Part shown: one piece after another, positions 17,449 through 26,117 of the stretch | Layout of the letters: the number at the start of each line of letters is the position of its first letter | Numbering within the stretch: the stretch's first letter is position 1 | NCBI GenBank assembly: GCA_020634495.1 | Contig: JACKBR010000007.1 | Coordinates: forward strand, 75,705 to 139,704 | DNA length: 64,000 bases | DNA from: Ardenticatenaceae bacterium | GTDB lineage: Bacteria; Chloroflexota; Anaerolineae; Promineifilales; Promineifilaceae | Direction: 5' to 3' | The notes under the pieces: generated by a model | The model's database searches: none | Seen by the model: the letters and a program-made list of their open reading frames with translations, nothing else | Told to the model about the DNA's origin: nothing | Made by a program: the position numbers and the translations under genes

Positions 17449-17751
17449 ATGGCAGATTTAATCGAAGCCGATTACGGCAAATTGGAACAAGTTCATAAGC
17501 AGTTTAGCCGCCAGGCAGACACCATGAACAAAATGATCAAAGATATTCGCGCTCGCATGGCTCCGCTGCAGGATGGAGGCTGGAAGGGTGACGCCGCCGA
17601 TGCTTTCTTTAGCGAAATGCACGGCGAAGTGCTCCCCGCCTGCCTACGACTGAAGAAAGCGCTGCGTGAAGCAGCGTCTACCACCAAGCGCATTGGCAAA
17701 ACAGTACAAAAAGCAGAACAAGACGCCAAAAGCGCCTTCAAAATTTTCTAA
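17449..17751 (+). CDS. WXG100-family protein (ESAT-6/CFP-10-like), copy 1
   Basis: 100 residues, the canonical length, with the central W45-K46-G47 turn (LQDGGWKGDAADAFF) between two amphipathic helices (about 10-40 and 50-90). These are small helical-hairpin proteins exported as dimers by type VII secretion systems. SD AGTGAGGT upstream; the next WXG-type gene starts 15 bases after the stop. No YxxxD/E export motif is seen near the C-terminus, so a partner subunit may carry it. This is the clearest family member of the four. Confidence 0.9.
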   Translation: MADLIEADYGKLEQVHKQFSRQADTMNKMIKDIRARMAPLQDGGWKGDAADAFFSEMHGEVLPACLRLKKALREAASTTKRIGKTVQKAEQDAKSAFKIF

Positions 17752-17765
17752 AGGAGTAAAGAAAC

Positions 17766-18071
17766 ATGTCTAAGAATGACATCAAAAAGATGAATTACCC
17801 AATGGTAGAGCGCATGGCGCGAACCATGGATCAGAGCGCCAAGCGGCTGGAGAATTGCCTGGGCGACATGAACAAAGTTATTTCAACTTTGGAACAAGGC
17901 GGCTTACGCGGCGACGCAGGCGCAGCCTTTTCTGAGTCGGTTCGCGGGCCACTGAATGCCAGCCTGAAGCGGCTGCAGAACAAGTTTAACGAATTGAACA
18001 AAGATTTACGCAAAGCGGAACAGGATATGAAGCAGGCTGATAAAACGGCCGCTCGTGCCCACCGCAGCTAA
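17766..18071 (+). CDS. WXG100-like protein, copy 2 (W replaced by L)
   Basis: 101 residues with a helix-turn-helix hairpin like copy 1. The turn reads EQGGLRGDAGAAFSE: L47-R48-G49 stands in the place of W-x-G, while the GD.A..AF pattern after it is kept. SD AAAGGAG. It is adjacent to copy 1 and of the same length, so the pair may form the typical heterodimer (inference). The long charged C-terminal helix (ELNKDLRKAEQDMKQADK) is compatible with coiled-coil packing. Confidence 0.82.
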   Translation: MSKNDIKKMNYPMVERMARTMDQSAKRLENCLGDMNKVISTLEQGGLRGDAGAAFSESVRGPLNASLKRLQNKFNELNKDLRKAEQDMKQADKTAARAHRS

Positions 18072-18212
18072 ACATATAGCTGATTTTGAACCTGAGAAAA
18101 ATAAATCGGTAAACCTCTAAAATGCGCCTCAGGTTCATTTAAGCGATTCAGCAGCATATTCAATTACCGATCTATTTTATGAATCGCAATCATCAGCAAA
18201 GGAGATTTCAAA

Positions 18213-18563
18213 ATGGGACTTTTCGATTCAATTAACCCACTGGTAAAGATTGCTAAAAAGGTCGTCAACGGCGTGCGGCAAAGCTTGATGGGGCAAATTA
18301 ATTTGCTGGATACGGCCGTTAAAGCCCCCATCCAGATGATGGTTAAAGAAGTTGTCGGTGGTGTGTGGGTTGGCGACGGGGCCGACGCCTTTGTAGAACA
18401 GTGTACCCGAATGTTCATCCCCCAAACCGACTTCATCACCAACGGAGCGCGCTCCATGCATTCCTGCATCGGCAAAGCGCTGGACATCATGGAAGCCGCT
18501 GACAAAAAGTCGATGAGCTTTGTCAACAACCTCAGCGGCATTTTTGGCGGCATCTACAAATAA
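18213..18563 (+). CDS. WXG100-like protein, copy 3
   Basis: 116 residues. The central motif VGGVWVGDGADAFVEQ has W52-V53-G54 followed by the same GDxADAF pattern as copy 1. The first helix is shifted and starts with MGLFDSINPLVKIAKK. A glycine-rich hydrophobic end (FVNNLSGIFGGIYK) replaces the usual charged tail. SD AAAGGAGAT. The gap 18072-18212 before it holds no gene. Likely exported or structural substrate of the same machine. Confidence 0.82.
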   Translation: MGLFDSINPLVKIAKKVVNGVRQSLMGQINLLDTAVKAPIQMMVKEVVGGVWVGDGADAFVEQCTRMFIPQTDFITNGARSMHSCIGKALDIMEAADKKSMSFVNNLSGIFGGIYK

Positions 18564-18611
18564 CAGAGTCAGCGGCGCTTTTGCCAAAAGTGCGGCTAAA
18601 GGAGCAAACAA

Positions 18612-18911
18612 ATGGCACACAAAGAAATTAAAATGGACGTGCCCAAGGTCAAGAAAATGGGCAAAACGTTTGAAGATATTGGTGAAGTATTGAAAGGGAT
18701 CAGTAAAGTGCTGCAAATTTTGCTGAATACCCTGCGGGCCACAGCCTTTGTCGGCATGTTTGGTGGCTGGGCGCTGCAATCCTACATTGAACAGTACAAG
18801 CCAGTCATTGACCGCCTGGCCAAACAGTCGGAGGAAATTGGTCGAGATTTGGCCGTTTCTGCCAAGGCATACGAACGTGGCGATGCCGTAGGGAGTACTC
18901 GTTTCTACTAA
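18612..18911 (+). CDS. WXG100-like protein, copy 4 (YxxxD tail)
   Basis: 99 residues, with helix-turn-helix shape but a hydrophobic centre (ILLNTLRATAFVGMFGGWALQSYIE) in which the WXG turn is not canonical (W53-A54-L55). Near the C-terminus Y87-E-R-G-D91 fits the YxxxD/E export signal of type VII substrates. SD AAAGGAG. The last of four consecutive small genes; the hydrophobic centre could pass for a membrane segment, so WXG membership is less certain than for copies 1-3. Confidence 0.7.
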   Translation: MAHKEIKMDVPKVKKMGKTFEDIGEVLKGISKVLQILLNTLRATAFVGMFGGWALQSYIEQYKPVIDRLAKQSEEIGRDLAVSAKAYERGDAVGSTRFY

Positions 18912-18914
18912 AAA

Positions 18915-18993
18915 TCTATCCGCAAAAGCCACAGAGGGAAAAGAGTTGAGACCAATCTCAAGAATCTCTGTGGCTAATATTCAGATAGGTATT
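18915..18993 (+). repeat. CACAGAG-type dispersed intergenic repeat (copy A)
   Basis: It runs from TCTATCCGCAAAAGCCACAG to CTCTGTGGCTAATATTCAGA plus TAGGTATT. AGCCACAGAG and CTCTGTGGCT form an inverted repeat. The same element lies in reverse orientation at 56297-56396, with very similar outer ends. The remainder of the gap up to 19161 shows no gene. Confidence 0.8.
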
Positions 18994-19161
18994 AAGCCAA
19001 ATGCAGTTCGCACCATTTGGTAAGCCATAGTCACCGGTCCGTTTATCCAGTTTTTAACCCAACCGAATAGCCACACCCGGGCGTTTTAATTGCTCTTGGC
19101 GCTTCACGCCTGGGTGCTGGCTGCTCATTGCCTGAAATGTAATTAGAAGGAGGTTTAATCC

Positions 19162-21153
19162 ATGCGACGCTCTCATTTTATTTTTATTTGTGCTCTACTG
19201 TTGCTGCTTGGCGTGCCAGTGGCTTTTGCCCAAAACGATGCTGTGACGATTACGGCCGTTCACTCCACCAACTTCCCCACCGTCACCGTCGATTTTATTC
19301 TGGATACGGCCGTTCCCGACCCGCAATCTCCAGCCAGCTACAGCCTCACTGAAGATGGCCAGCCAGTAGACATTCAGTCCATCGAACCGGTTGAGCATCG
19401 CCAGCCGATCTCCCTGCTCATCGTAGTTGACCAGGGGCTTTACTCCGTTAGCCGCTACCGCCAGGATTATGATCTGGTAGAGCTTAAGCAGCTTTTTTAC
19501 ACGCTTGGCGAGGATTTTTTTCAAGAGGGCGATCAGATCGGTATCCTCACCGGTCGCTGGGACGAAGGCACAAACGGCCGTTTTCAAATTCAGCCACACC
19601 TGGAACTTACCAATGATTTTATGGCTTACACCCAGGCCATCGACACACTCGATATCGACTTGACCGCCAACGACATCAGCCTGGACAGCGTGCAGGCCAT
19701 CGAAACACCGCTGCTGCTCGAACCCGCCATCGAGCAAATGAACGGGGAGCCAAATGGCGTCATTCTCTACCTTTCGGCGCTCATTCATGCGCCTAACGAG
19801 CCTGGCCCTACACGTGCTCTTAACGCTGCTGAGCGCCTGGCGGCCGATGCCCAGGCAGCCAATTTGCAGCTTGTGGTTTTCCAGGCCGCAGCCAACACCA
19901 TCGATGATGATATTCGTGCGCCCATGAATAACCTGGCCGGGGAAAATCTTTATATCGAGTTAAAAACCAGTGTAGATAACCTGCGAGAAGTCACAACCGT
20001 TTACCAAGCCCTGTGGCAGTACGAAACCAGCTACACAGCCACCTACCGCAGCCGCAGCGCCAGCAGTGAGCCACGCATCGTCTCGCTGGCCCTGGCCGCA
20101 GCGCCAGACCGGGCCGATGAAGAAACCTACACGGTTACGCTTCAGTCACCTGTTTTGCTGGATGAAGAAGTATCCTGGGCCGAAGACGGCCGTTACCAAC
20201 TCACTGCCACCCTCAACTGGCCGGATTTGCTGCCACGAGAGCTGTCGGCTGTGCAAATCAACAGTCAGACGGTGACCGACTTCACCGTGAGCGAAAGCCA
20301 ACTCACTGCCACCTTCACCGCCAGCACAGACCATTTTGCCCAAATGGCCATCACCGACGAACTGGGGCTGAACAGCAGCAGTGAGCTAACGCTGCCAGAT
20401 CCGCCGAGCATCAGCGCAACGGCCGTTGCCACCACAGAGCCAGAAGAATCGACGACTACCCAGACAGCGCCCGCCGCACCCGGCACCCAACTGCTGCGCT
20501 GGCTGCCGTGGCTGGGTTTGCTCATCGCGCTGGGTTATATCGGCATCTTTCAGCGCCAAAAGCTGCCCCAGGTTGGCCGGCAAGTGCGGCACACCGCCCG
20601 CCGTCTCACCACCATTGTGGCTGGCAATGTCCGCCAACCTGTCATTGCCCATCTGCACATCGCCGCTGCCAGGGAAGATCTGGTAAACGAAACGATTGAT
20701 CTCATTACCGACATCACCACGTTGGGGCGCGATCCGCAGCTCTCTGACATTCAGCTTTATGCCGAAGATGAGCGTAGCTCAATTAGCGGCCAGCACTGCA
20801 CCATCCAGTTTGATCAGGGATGTTTTCACATCACAGATAACGGGTCGGCTAACGGAACGGCCGTTAACGGCAACCTCCTCCCAGCCGACGATCCTTACCC
20901 GCTCAACGACGGTGATGAAATTCAGCTGGGCCACAAAGCGCGGCGTGGTGCCACGCTCCGTTTTACGGTGGCTGAAGCCGTTAAGCGCCAGCAGCGGGCC
21001 ACCATCGCTGATGCCAACTTCCCTGGCAGCGCCCAGGCTGGAACGCCCACCCAAATCGATCTTGAACCAGCGCAAAACAATCTTACCGCCGCCCCCGACC
21101 GGCTGCCCGTGCCGGAAGATGACGACGATACCTGGTGGAAAAAATTGGAGTAA
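19162..21153 (+). CDS. Secreted VWA-like/FHA membrane protein of the secretion locus
   Basis: 663 residues. Signal peptide 1-23 (FIFICALLLLLGVPVAFA). A von Willebrand A-like domain begins near residue 80 (LLIVVDQGLYSVS), but the MIDAS D-x-S-x-S is not kept. A membrane helix (~440-462, WLPWLGLLIALGYIGIF) is followed by a cytoplasmic FHA domain (~518-614: TLGRDPQ, SSISGQHCTIQF, DNGSANGTAVNG, LNDGDEIQLG). The usual SRxH of FHA is SGQH here. The topology puts the VWA fold outside and the phosphothreonine reader inside, next to a kinase and phosphatase. SD AAGGAGG. The stop precedes the kinase ATG by five bases. Confidence 0.88.
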   Translation: MRRSHFIFICALLLLLGVPVAFAQNDAVTITAVHSTNFPTVTVDFILDTAVPDPQSPASYSLTEDGQPVDIQSIEPVEHRQPISLLIVVDQGLYSVSRYRQDYDLVELKQLFYTLGEDFFQEGDQIGILTGRWDEGTNGRFQIQPHLELTNDFMAYTQAIDTLDIDLTANDISLDSVQAIETPLLLEPAIEQMNGEPNGVILYLSALIHAPNEPGPTRALNAAERLAADAQAANLQLVVFQAAANTIDDDIRAPMNNLAGENLYIELKTSVDNLREVTTVYQALWQYETSYTATYRSRSASSEPRIVSLALAAAPDRADEETYTVTLQSPVLLDEEVSWAEDGRYQLTATLNWPDLLPRELSAVQINSQTVTDFTVSESQLTATFTASTDHFAQMAITDELGLNSSSELTLPDPPSISATAVATTEPEESTTTQTAPAAPGTQLLRWLPWLGLLIALGYIGIFQRQKLPQVGRQVRHTARRLTTIVAGNVRQPVIAHLHIAAAREDLVNETIDLITDITTLGRDPQLSDIQLYAEDERSSISGQHCTIQFDQGCFHITDNGSANGTAVNGNLLPADDPYPLNDGDEIQLGHKARRGATLRFTVAEAVKRQQRATIADANFPGSAQAGTPTQIDLEPAQNNLTAAPDRLPVPEDDDDTWWKKLE

Positions 21154-21158
21154 TCATC

Positions 21159-22124
21159 ATGCACTTAGCACCTGGCGACACGATAGGCCCTTACGTTATT
21201 GACCGGCCCCTTTCGCAGGGGGGCATGTCCTACATTTACCTGGCTTCGCCTTGTGAACGGCCGTATTACAAAGTCGTACTCAAGCTCAATGCCACCGAAA
21301 AGAGCACCTTTCAAGATTTGCTGCGGCGTGAAGCAGACCATTTGGCCGCCCTGCGCCATCCCGGCATCGTGCGCATTTACCCGCTGCGCCTGCCCAACGG
21401 TAAGCGCGTTGTCTACCAGGCACGCGCCAAAGATTATCCCAACCGGCCCTGGTATTTTGCTATGGAATATATCGCCGGGGGCGGTTTAGATGCCCATTTG
21501 CTGCCCATTACCCGATTGCCCATCAACTGGCGTATTGAACTGTTTTACCAACTACTGCTGGCCGTGCAATTTATGCACGATCACGGCTATGCCCATTGCG
21601 ACCTCAAGCCAGAAAACATTCTGCTGCGCGAGCGCCCGCGCCTGGACCGCGTGCCGCAGCCGGTGCTCATAGACCTGGGCAGCATTTCCAACATCAATAA
21701 GCGAGACAGGCTGACAAACACCCCCAACTATGCCCCGCCAGAACTCATCCAGGCGGCCAGTGAACCGCAAAACCAAACGCTGCAAGCGCCCGAACTGCTG
21801 CCACCGGGCAAGGGGGACATCTGGGCCTTAGGCGCTATTTTGTACGAGCTGTTGGCGGGCATTCCGCTGGTAAATGACGATGACCCAACGGCCGTTGCCG
21901 CCGCCATTCTAAAAGGGGAATGGGCCTCTATTCGCAGCCAGCAGCCAGATGTCCATGAATCATTAGAAATCATGGTAAGCATGATGCTTCATCGCAATCC
22001 GCATCGTCGCCCAGATATCGCTGAACTGATTGAAGCGATTGAAGAAAAAATCGCCTCTGTAGCTCCACCGCGTATTCCCAGCGACGAACGTGAGCTGCAC
22101 CAGGCAGGAGAACAAGCAAAATGA
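21159..22124 (+). CDS. Soluble eukaryote-like Ser/Thr protein kinase
   Basis: 321 residues from ATG 21159 (SD GGAG; an earlier in-frame GTG at 21135 overlaps the previous gene). PknB-type landmarks: glycine loop LSQGGMSYIY (18-27), VVLKLN (K42), HCDLKPEN (D148, N153), DLG in place of DFG (D172), YAPPEL, GDIWALGAILYELLAG. All catalytic residues are present. There is no membrane segment or sensor domain, unlike PknB. It overlaps the PP2C gene by four bases (ATGA), so kinase and phosphatase are co-translated. Likely targets are the FHA-bearing proteins' partners in this locus (inference). Confidence 0.9.
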   Translation: MHLAPGDTIGPYVIDRPLSQGGMSYIYLASPCERPYYKVVLKLNATEKSTFQDLLRREADHLAALRHPGIVRIYPLRLPNGKRVVYQARAKDYPNRPWYFAMEYIAGGGLDAHLLPITRLPINWRIELFYQLLLAVQFMHDHGYAHCDLKPENILLRERPRLDRVPQPVLIDLGSISNINKRDRLTNTPNYAPPELIQAASEPQNQTLQAPELLPPGKGDIWALGAILYELLAGIPLVNDDDPTAVAAAILKGEWASIRSQQPDVHESLEIMVSMMLHRNPHRRPDIAELIEAIEEKIASVAPPRIPSDERELHQAGEQAK

Positions 22125-23782
22125 CTGCTTTAATTACCGGATTCTTTTTTGATATTGGCAGCCGCGAGATTTATGAAGACCGTCTGGCGGTAACACAGCT
22201 CACCACGCGCAGCGGTTTGGAGCTGACCGTGGCGCTGGTGGCCGACGGCGTTGGCGGGGCCAACCGGGGCGAACGGGCTGCCCAGCTGGCCGTAGACAGG
22301 GTGTTGCATTATTTAGTGGAAGAAGGTTCCAGCCAATCTGTGCCCGAACTGCTTCAGCATGCCTTTATGGCGGCGAACGAAGCGGTTTGCGCCGAGGCTG
22401 TGCAGCTAGACGGCGGTAATACCACTCTGGCTGCGGCCGTTGTGCATAACGGCCGTTTATACATTGCCAACGTGGGTGACAGCCGCATCTATCTTTGCCG
22501 CAACGGCAAGCTAAACCAGCTCACCCTGGATCACACCTTTGCTGAAGTGATGCCCCAACTTGGCAAAATGAGCGCTGCTGCCGCTGCCGCCAATCCCCGC
22601 GCCGATGTGTTGGTGCGCTACGTAGGCAGCGGCCCGCGCTTCGCCGCCGATCTCGGTTTTTACGTAGAAACCAAAAATCCCAAAGTTGCCGAAAAACGCG
22701 GCCGCCAGGGGCTTCTGCTGAAGCCGGGTGACTCCGTGCTGCTTTGCTCTGACGGCCTGGTGAAAACGGCCGTTTCTGGCCAACCATTCACAACCACAGA
22801 AGAAATAATTCGCGTGCTGCAAACTCAAGAAGGAGACAAAGCCGCTCGCAGCCTGGTTTCCTTTGCCCTGGGGCGTAACGTCGATGACAACGTTTCTGTG
22901 GCCCTGCTGCAAACTCCAGACTCCCAACGCCGTCGCCGCGCCAGACGGCCGTATATCCGTGCCTTTTTACTCATCACCATTTTGCTACTGGTTGGATTTC
23001 TAACGTTGTACCAAAACTACCAGCAAGAAATTGCCCTGGCCCAGGCAGCCTTTACCAGCCAACAGGATGACCTTGCCCAAGAAGCGGCTGCCGCTGTGGA
23101 CGCCGTGGCTGCCACTGCCACAGCCGATCTGGTTGCTTTGCAGACGGATGCCGCGGCCACCGCTGCTGCTTTTGCGACCCAACAAGCCGATGCCGCCGCT
23201 ACGGCCGTTGCCTTCCAAACCCGCGCGGCTGCTGAACTCGCCTGCTCGCTTTCCGGCAATTACGACTATCGCATTGAAGAGTTAACGCTCAATCCAGAGC
23301 CTATTTATCGTCATGTTATTGGCAGTGAGCTGCCCGCAGATTTTGCGCTGGCGTTACGCTGGACGCTGACCAACACGGGTAGCTGCCCGCTGCCACCGCC
23401 CTTGCTAGAAAGCTACAGCGATGGCGTTCCTCAGCTTACTGCACAGTGGCAACAGGCAGGGCAACTACTTGATCTGTTGCCTGTAGACGAAACGGCCGTT
23501 CTCCACATCACCATCCCCATCAGCAGCGAACAACAGCTTATGGCTTGGCGTGATTACTTTGCCAGGAGCGATGTTGAATGGTGGCTCACCATCACCCCGG
23601 CGGGCGAGGAAAACCCTATCAACCTGCTGTCGCGCACACCGCTTACCCTGCACGATGGCCAGGCAGCAAGTTGGCTGCTGCTGGTGCAGCCGACGGCCAC
23701 CGCCACACCAACCGTACAAGAAACAGAAACGGCCGTTCCCAGTGAAACAGCGATACCCATTACACCAACAAACAGGCCCTAG
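22121..23782 (+). CDS. PP2C-type phosphatase with membrane helix and extracytoplasmic domain
   Basis: 553 residues. PP2C/PPM metal-binding motifs: VADGVGG (D42), NVGDSRIYL, LCSDGL, and GRNVDDNVSV. A membrane helix lies at ~284-302 (AFLLITILLLVGFLTLY). An Ala-rich coiled coil follows (~305-375), then a beta-rich domain (~380-520) and a Thr/Pro tail. The catalytic part is cytoplasmic; the rest projects outward. It should reverse phosphorylation by the overlapping upstream kinase. The outer beta domain resembles NBR1/CARDB-like Ig folds, a loose assignment. Confidence 0.88.
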   Translation: MTALITGFFFDIGSREIYEDRLAVTQLTTRSGLELTVALVADGVGGANRGERAAQLAVDRVLHYLVEEGSSQSVPELLQHAFMAANEAVCAEAVQLDGGNTTLAAAVVHNGRLYIANVGDSRIYLCRNGKLNQLTLDHTFAEVMPQLGKMSAAAAAANPRADVLVRYVGSGPRFAADLGFYVETKNPKVAEKRGRQGLLLKPGDSVLLCSDGLVKTAVSGQPFTTTEEIIRVLQTQEGDKAARSLVSFALGRNVDDNVSVALLQTPDSQRRRRARRPYIRAFLLITILLLVGFLTLYQNYQQEIALAQAAFTSQQDDLAQEAAAAVDAVAATATADLVALQTDAAATAAAFATQQADAAATAVAFQTRAAAELACSLSGNYDYRIEELTLNPEPIYRHVIGSELPADFALALRWTLTNTGSCPLPPPLLESYSDGVPQLTAQWQQAGQLLDLLPVDETAVLHITIPISSEQQLMAWRDYFARSDVEWWLTITPAGEENPINLLSRTPLTLHDGQAASWLLLVQPTATATPTVQETETAVPSETAIPITPTNRP

Positions 23783-23802
23783 GAAAATTTAGGAGAACTC
23801 AA

Positions 23803-26028
23803 ATGAAAAAAGCAACTTTGTTCATGACCTTATTTTTATTACTTTTCACAACCATTCTCACGGTTCAGGCGGCAACGCCTACGGCCGTACGCATTCAAAC
23901 CATCATTCAAGGCAGCCAGCCGCAGGACCCTGCTGTCGGCGGTATTCCCAGCAGCATTTATTACATTTTGGTGGATGAAAACGGCCGTCCCCTTACCGAT
24001 GTCTCCATTGAAGACAGCTCTGTTAGCGTGACGCTGGACGGTGTGCCGCAAGGGCCAGTCACCTCTGCCATCCCCAACACGCCGCTTTTTGTGGCTATGA
24101 CGCTGGACATCAGCACCAGTATGCAACCGTATCAGGAGGAGATGGGTGCGGCCGTAACCCAGGCCATCAACAGCGCCCCAGACATTGCCCGATTTGGCCT
24201 GCTCACCTTCGACCATGAAATCCATCCTCCAGATCGCTACCTGGCCGATCGTCACTTGCTACAGGACTCCCTCAGGGGCATCACCATCCCAGAATGGCGC
24301 GATACCTGCCTTTATGACGCTGCCAACGCCGCCGTTCTCTCACTGGCTGCCCAGATTGAGCAAATGCCAGAAATTCGCCGAGCCGTCATCTTGTTCACAG
24401 ATGGCAAGAACGAACCATCACAAAGCTCGCCGTGCCAATACGATGAAGCAGATGTGGCTGACATCATCACCTATGCCCAAGAACAACAAATCGCCATCTA
24501 CACCATCAGTTTTGGCAATAAGGCCGATGTTGTGCTGCTGGAAACTTTGGCTCAGGAAACGGGTGGCATTGCCTTTACTGGCGAAGGATCGATGGAGCAA
24601 AAATTTTCTGAAGTAATGCGCAGCCTGAACAATCAGCGCGTAGCCCACACCACCCTTTTCCCCGAAACGGCCGGAAAACACACCTTAACGCTAAATGTGC
24701 GCGTAAGCGGGGAAACACAAGAAACTGAAGCAATTGAAGCAGGTTCATTGGTCATTGAAACGGTGGCTTCACCAACCCTGGCGGCCACGCTGACGCTGGT
24801 TGAGCATGATTATGAGCCTGCACGTCAGCAGATTGCGGTCACCATAGAGGCAAAAAATGCAGATGCCATCGACTGCTTTATGGTGAAGCTGCGCGATATG
24901 GAAACGATGGAAACCATTGGCAATCGGCAAGTGTGTAATCCAGAGGAAGGCAGATCGGCCCACATTTTGGAAAATTTGCCAAAGCTAGTAGACGGCCGTT
25001 CCTATCGCCTGGAAGTTGACGCGCAGCAAAAAATTTGTCCTACAGAAGAGAGTGCCGGGGAGAACAATCCTTGTTTACGGCCGTTTACTGTTCGCCTAAA
25101 CACCATCCCCTTCAGCTTCGAAGTACAACCGCAGCCGGAACTGGGGCAGATCCAAGTAATGCTGCGAGAATTGGATATACAAGCATTTCCTTGGGTGGAA
25201 TACCACGCTACCATTTTGCAAGACGGGGTCACGCTGCCCCACCCGTTTGAAGGCGTGCTGAACGATCCCACCCAGCCCATTACGCTGCCCTACTATCCCG
25301 AAGCACAATCTGGCAGCGATGCACAAATTTCAAACTACAAAATTCAAATCACGCTGTCTACCAACGATGCCGAAGGGCAGGCCAGCCAAGAGGTGGCCAT
25401 AACGCTGCGCCAGCCGCCCGGCTTTTTTGCTCGGTTAGGGGATGGTCTGAACCAACGGCCGTTCCTTTCCACCACCCTCCTCTTTTTACTTATTGCCCTG
25501 CCGCTGCTCTACTTTGGGCGCGGCTGGTTGGAGCGGCAGCTGCCCGGCACGCGCTTCTTGTTTAGCCGAGGGGTAAACGGCCGTGCCACTTCGCCCATTA
25601 AACCAGTAACCCAACTGCCTACCACAGGTTGGACGCCGCCTGCACCACAGCCCAAACCTACGCCGCCAGCAAGCGACCCGCCTGCCAAAACAGCTGCACC
25701 GCCCATCCTACGTATCTTGCAAGCGCCAGCAAAAATCGAGAGCGAAACCGTTGCCGTTGCCCCGCTTCCTTTCCGCATTGGACGTGAAGGCTGTCACCTC
25801 ACCCTTGGCGATGACCGCACTTCCCGCACCCACGCCACCATCCAGCGCATTGGGCACCAATACTTTATCACCGACATGGGCAGCACCAATGGCACCTTCC
25901 TCAATGATGACCCCGATTGCCTGGCTCCCAACATGCGCTGGCCTTTGGCTCACGGCGACCACATCCGCCTGGGCACCACCATTGCGCTTGTCTTCACTAT
26001 CCCAGAACCCGCCCTTCACAGACCCTAA
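23803..26028 (+). CDS. Secreted VWA domain and cytoplasmic FHA membrane protein
   Basis: 741 residues. Signal peptide 1-23. The VWA domain starts near 96 with an intact MIDAS (LDISTSM, D102-S104-S106), plus FGLLTFD and VILFTDGKNE. A beta-rich region (~300-540) follows. A membrane helix (~552-572, TTLLFLLIALPLLYFG), a Pro-rich linker, and an FHA domain (~655-735: FRIGREGCHLTLGDDRTSRTHATI, DMGSTNGTFLN, GDHIRLG) end the chain. It has the same architecture as the 19162 protein, but with intact VWA and FHA signatures, suggesting duplication. SD TAGGAG. Its stop codon falls in the left arm of a CCCTAAGGG hairpin. Confidence 0.9.
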   Translation: MKKATLFMTLFLLLFTTILTVQAATPTAVRIQTIIQGSQPQDPAVGGIPSSIYYILVDENGRPLTDVSIEDSSVSVTLDGVPQGPVTSAIPNTPLFVAMTLDISTSMQPYQEEMGAAVTQAINSAPDIARFGLLTFDHEIHPPDRYLADRHLLQDSLRGITIPEWRDTCLYDAANAAVLSLAAQIEQMPEIRRAVILFTDGKNEPSQSSPCQYDEADVADIITYAQEQQIAIYTISFGNKADVVLLETLAQETGGIAFTGEGSMEQKFSEVMRSLNNQRVAHTTLFPETAGKHTLTLNVRVSGETQETEAIEAGSLVIETVASPTLAATLTLVEHDYEPARQQIAVTIEAKNADAIDCFMVKLRDMETMETIGNRQVCNPEEGRSAHILENLPKLVDGRSYRLEVDAQQKICPTEESAGENNPCLRPFTVRLNTIPFSFEVQPQPELGQIQVMLRELDIQAFPWVEYHATILQDGVTLPHPFEGVLNDPTQPITLPYYPEAQSGSDAQISNYKIQITLSTNDAEGQASQEVAITLRQPPGFFARLGDGLNQRPFLSTTLLFLLIALPLLYFGRGWLERQLPGTRFLFSRGVNGRATSPIKPVTQLPTTGWTPPAPQPKPTPPASDPPAKTAAPPILRILQAPAKIESETVAVAPLPFRIGREGCHLTLGDDRTSRTHATIQRIGHQYFITDMGSTNGTFLNDDPDCLAPNMRWPLAHGDHIRLGTTIALVFTIPEPALHRP

Positions 26029-26078
26029 GGGTTTGCTCTGGGGTATCTGACCAATTAGAGGGTAAACCCTTAGGGTTT
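26022..26078. repeat. CCCTAAGGG inverted repeat (copy 1)
   Basis: ACCCTAAGGGTTT (26022-26034) and AAACCCTTAGGGT (26064-26076) are perfect 13-base arms; TTT follows in the plus direction. It lies between the VWA-FHA gene and the giant ATPase gene. It may attenuate transcription inside the operon. A closely similar element lies at 41051-41109. Confidence 0.8.
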
Positions 26079-26117
26079 TACCAGAATTACCTAAACAGTT
26101 ATCACAGGAAGATCATT

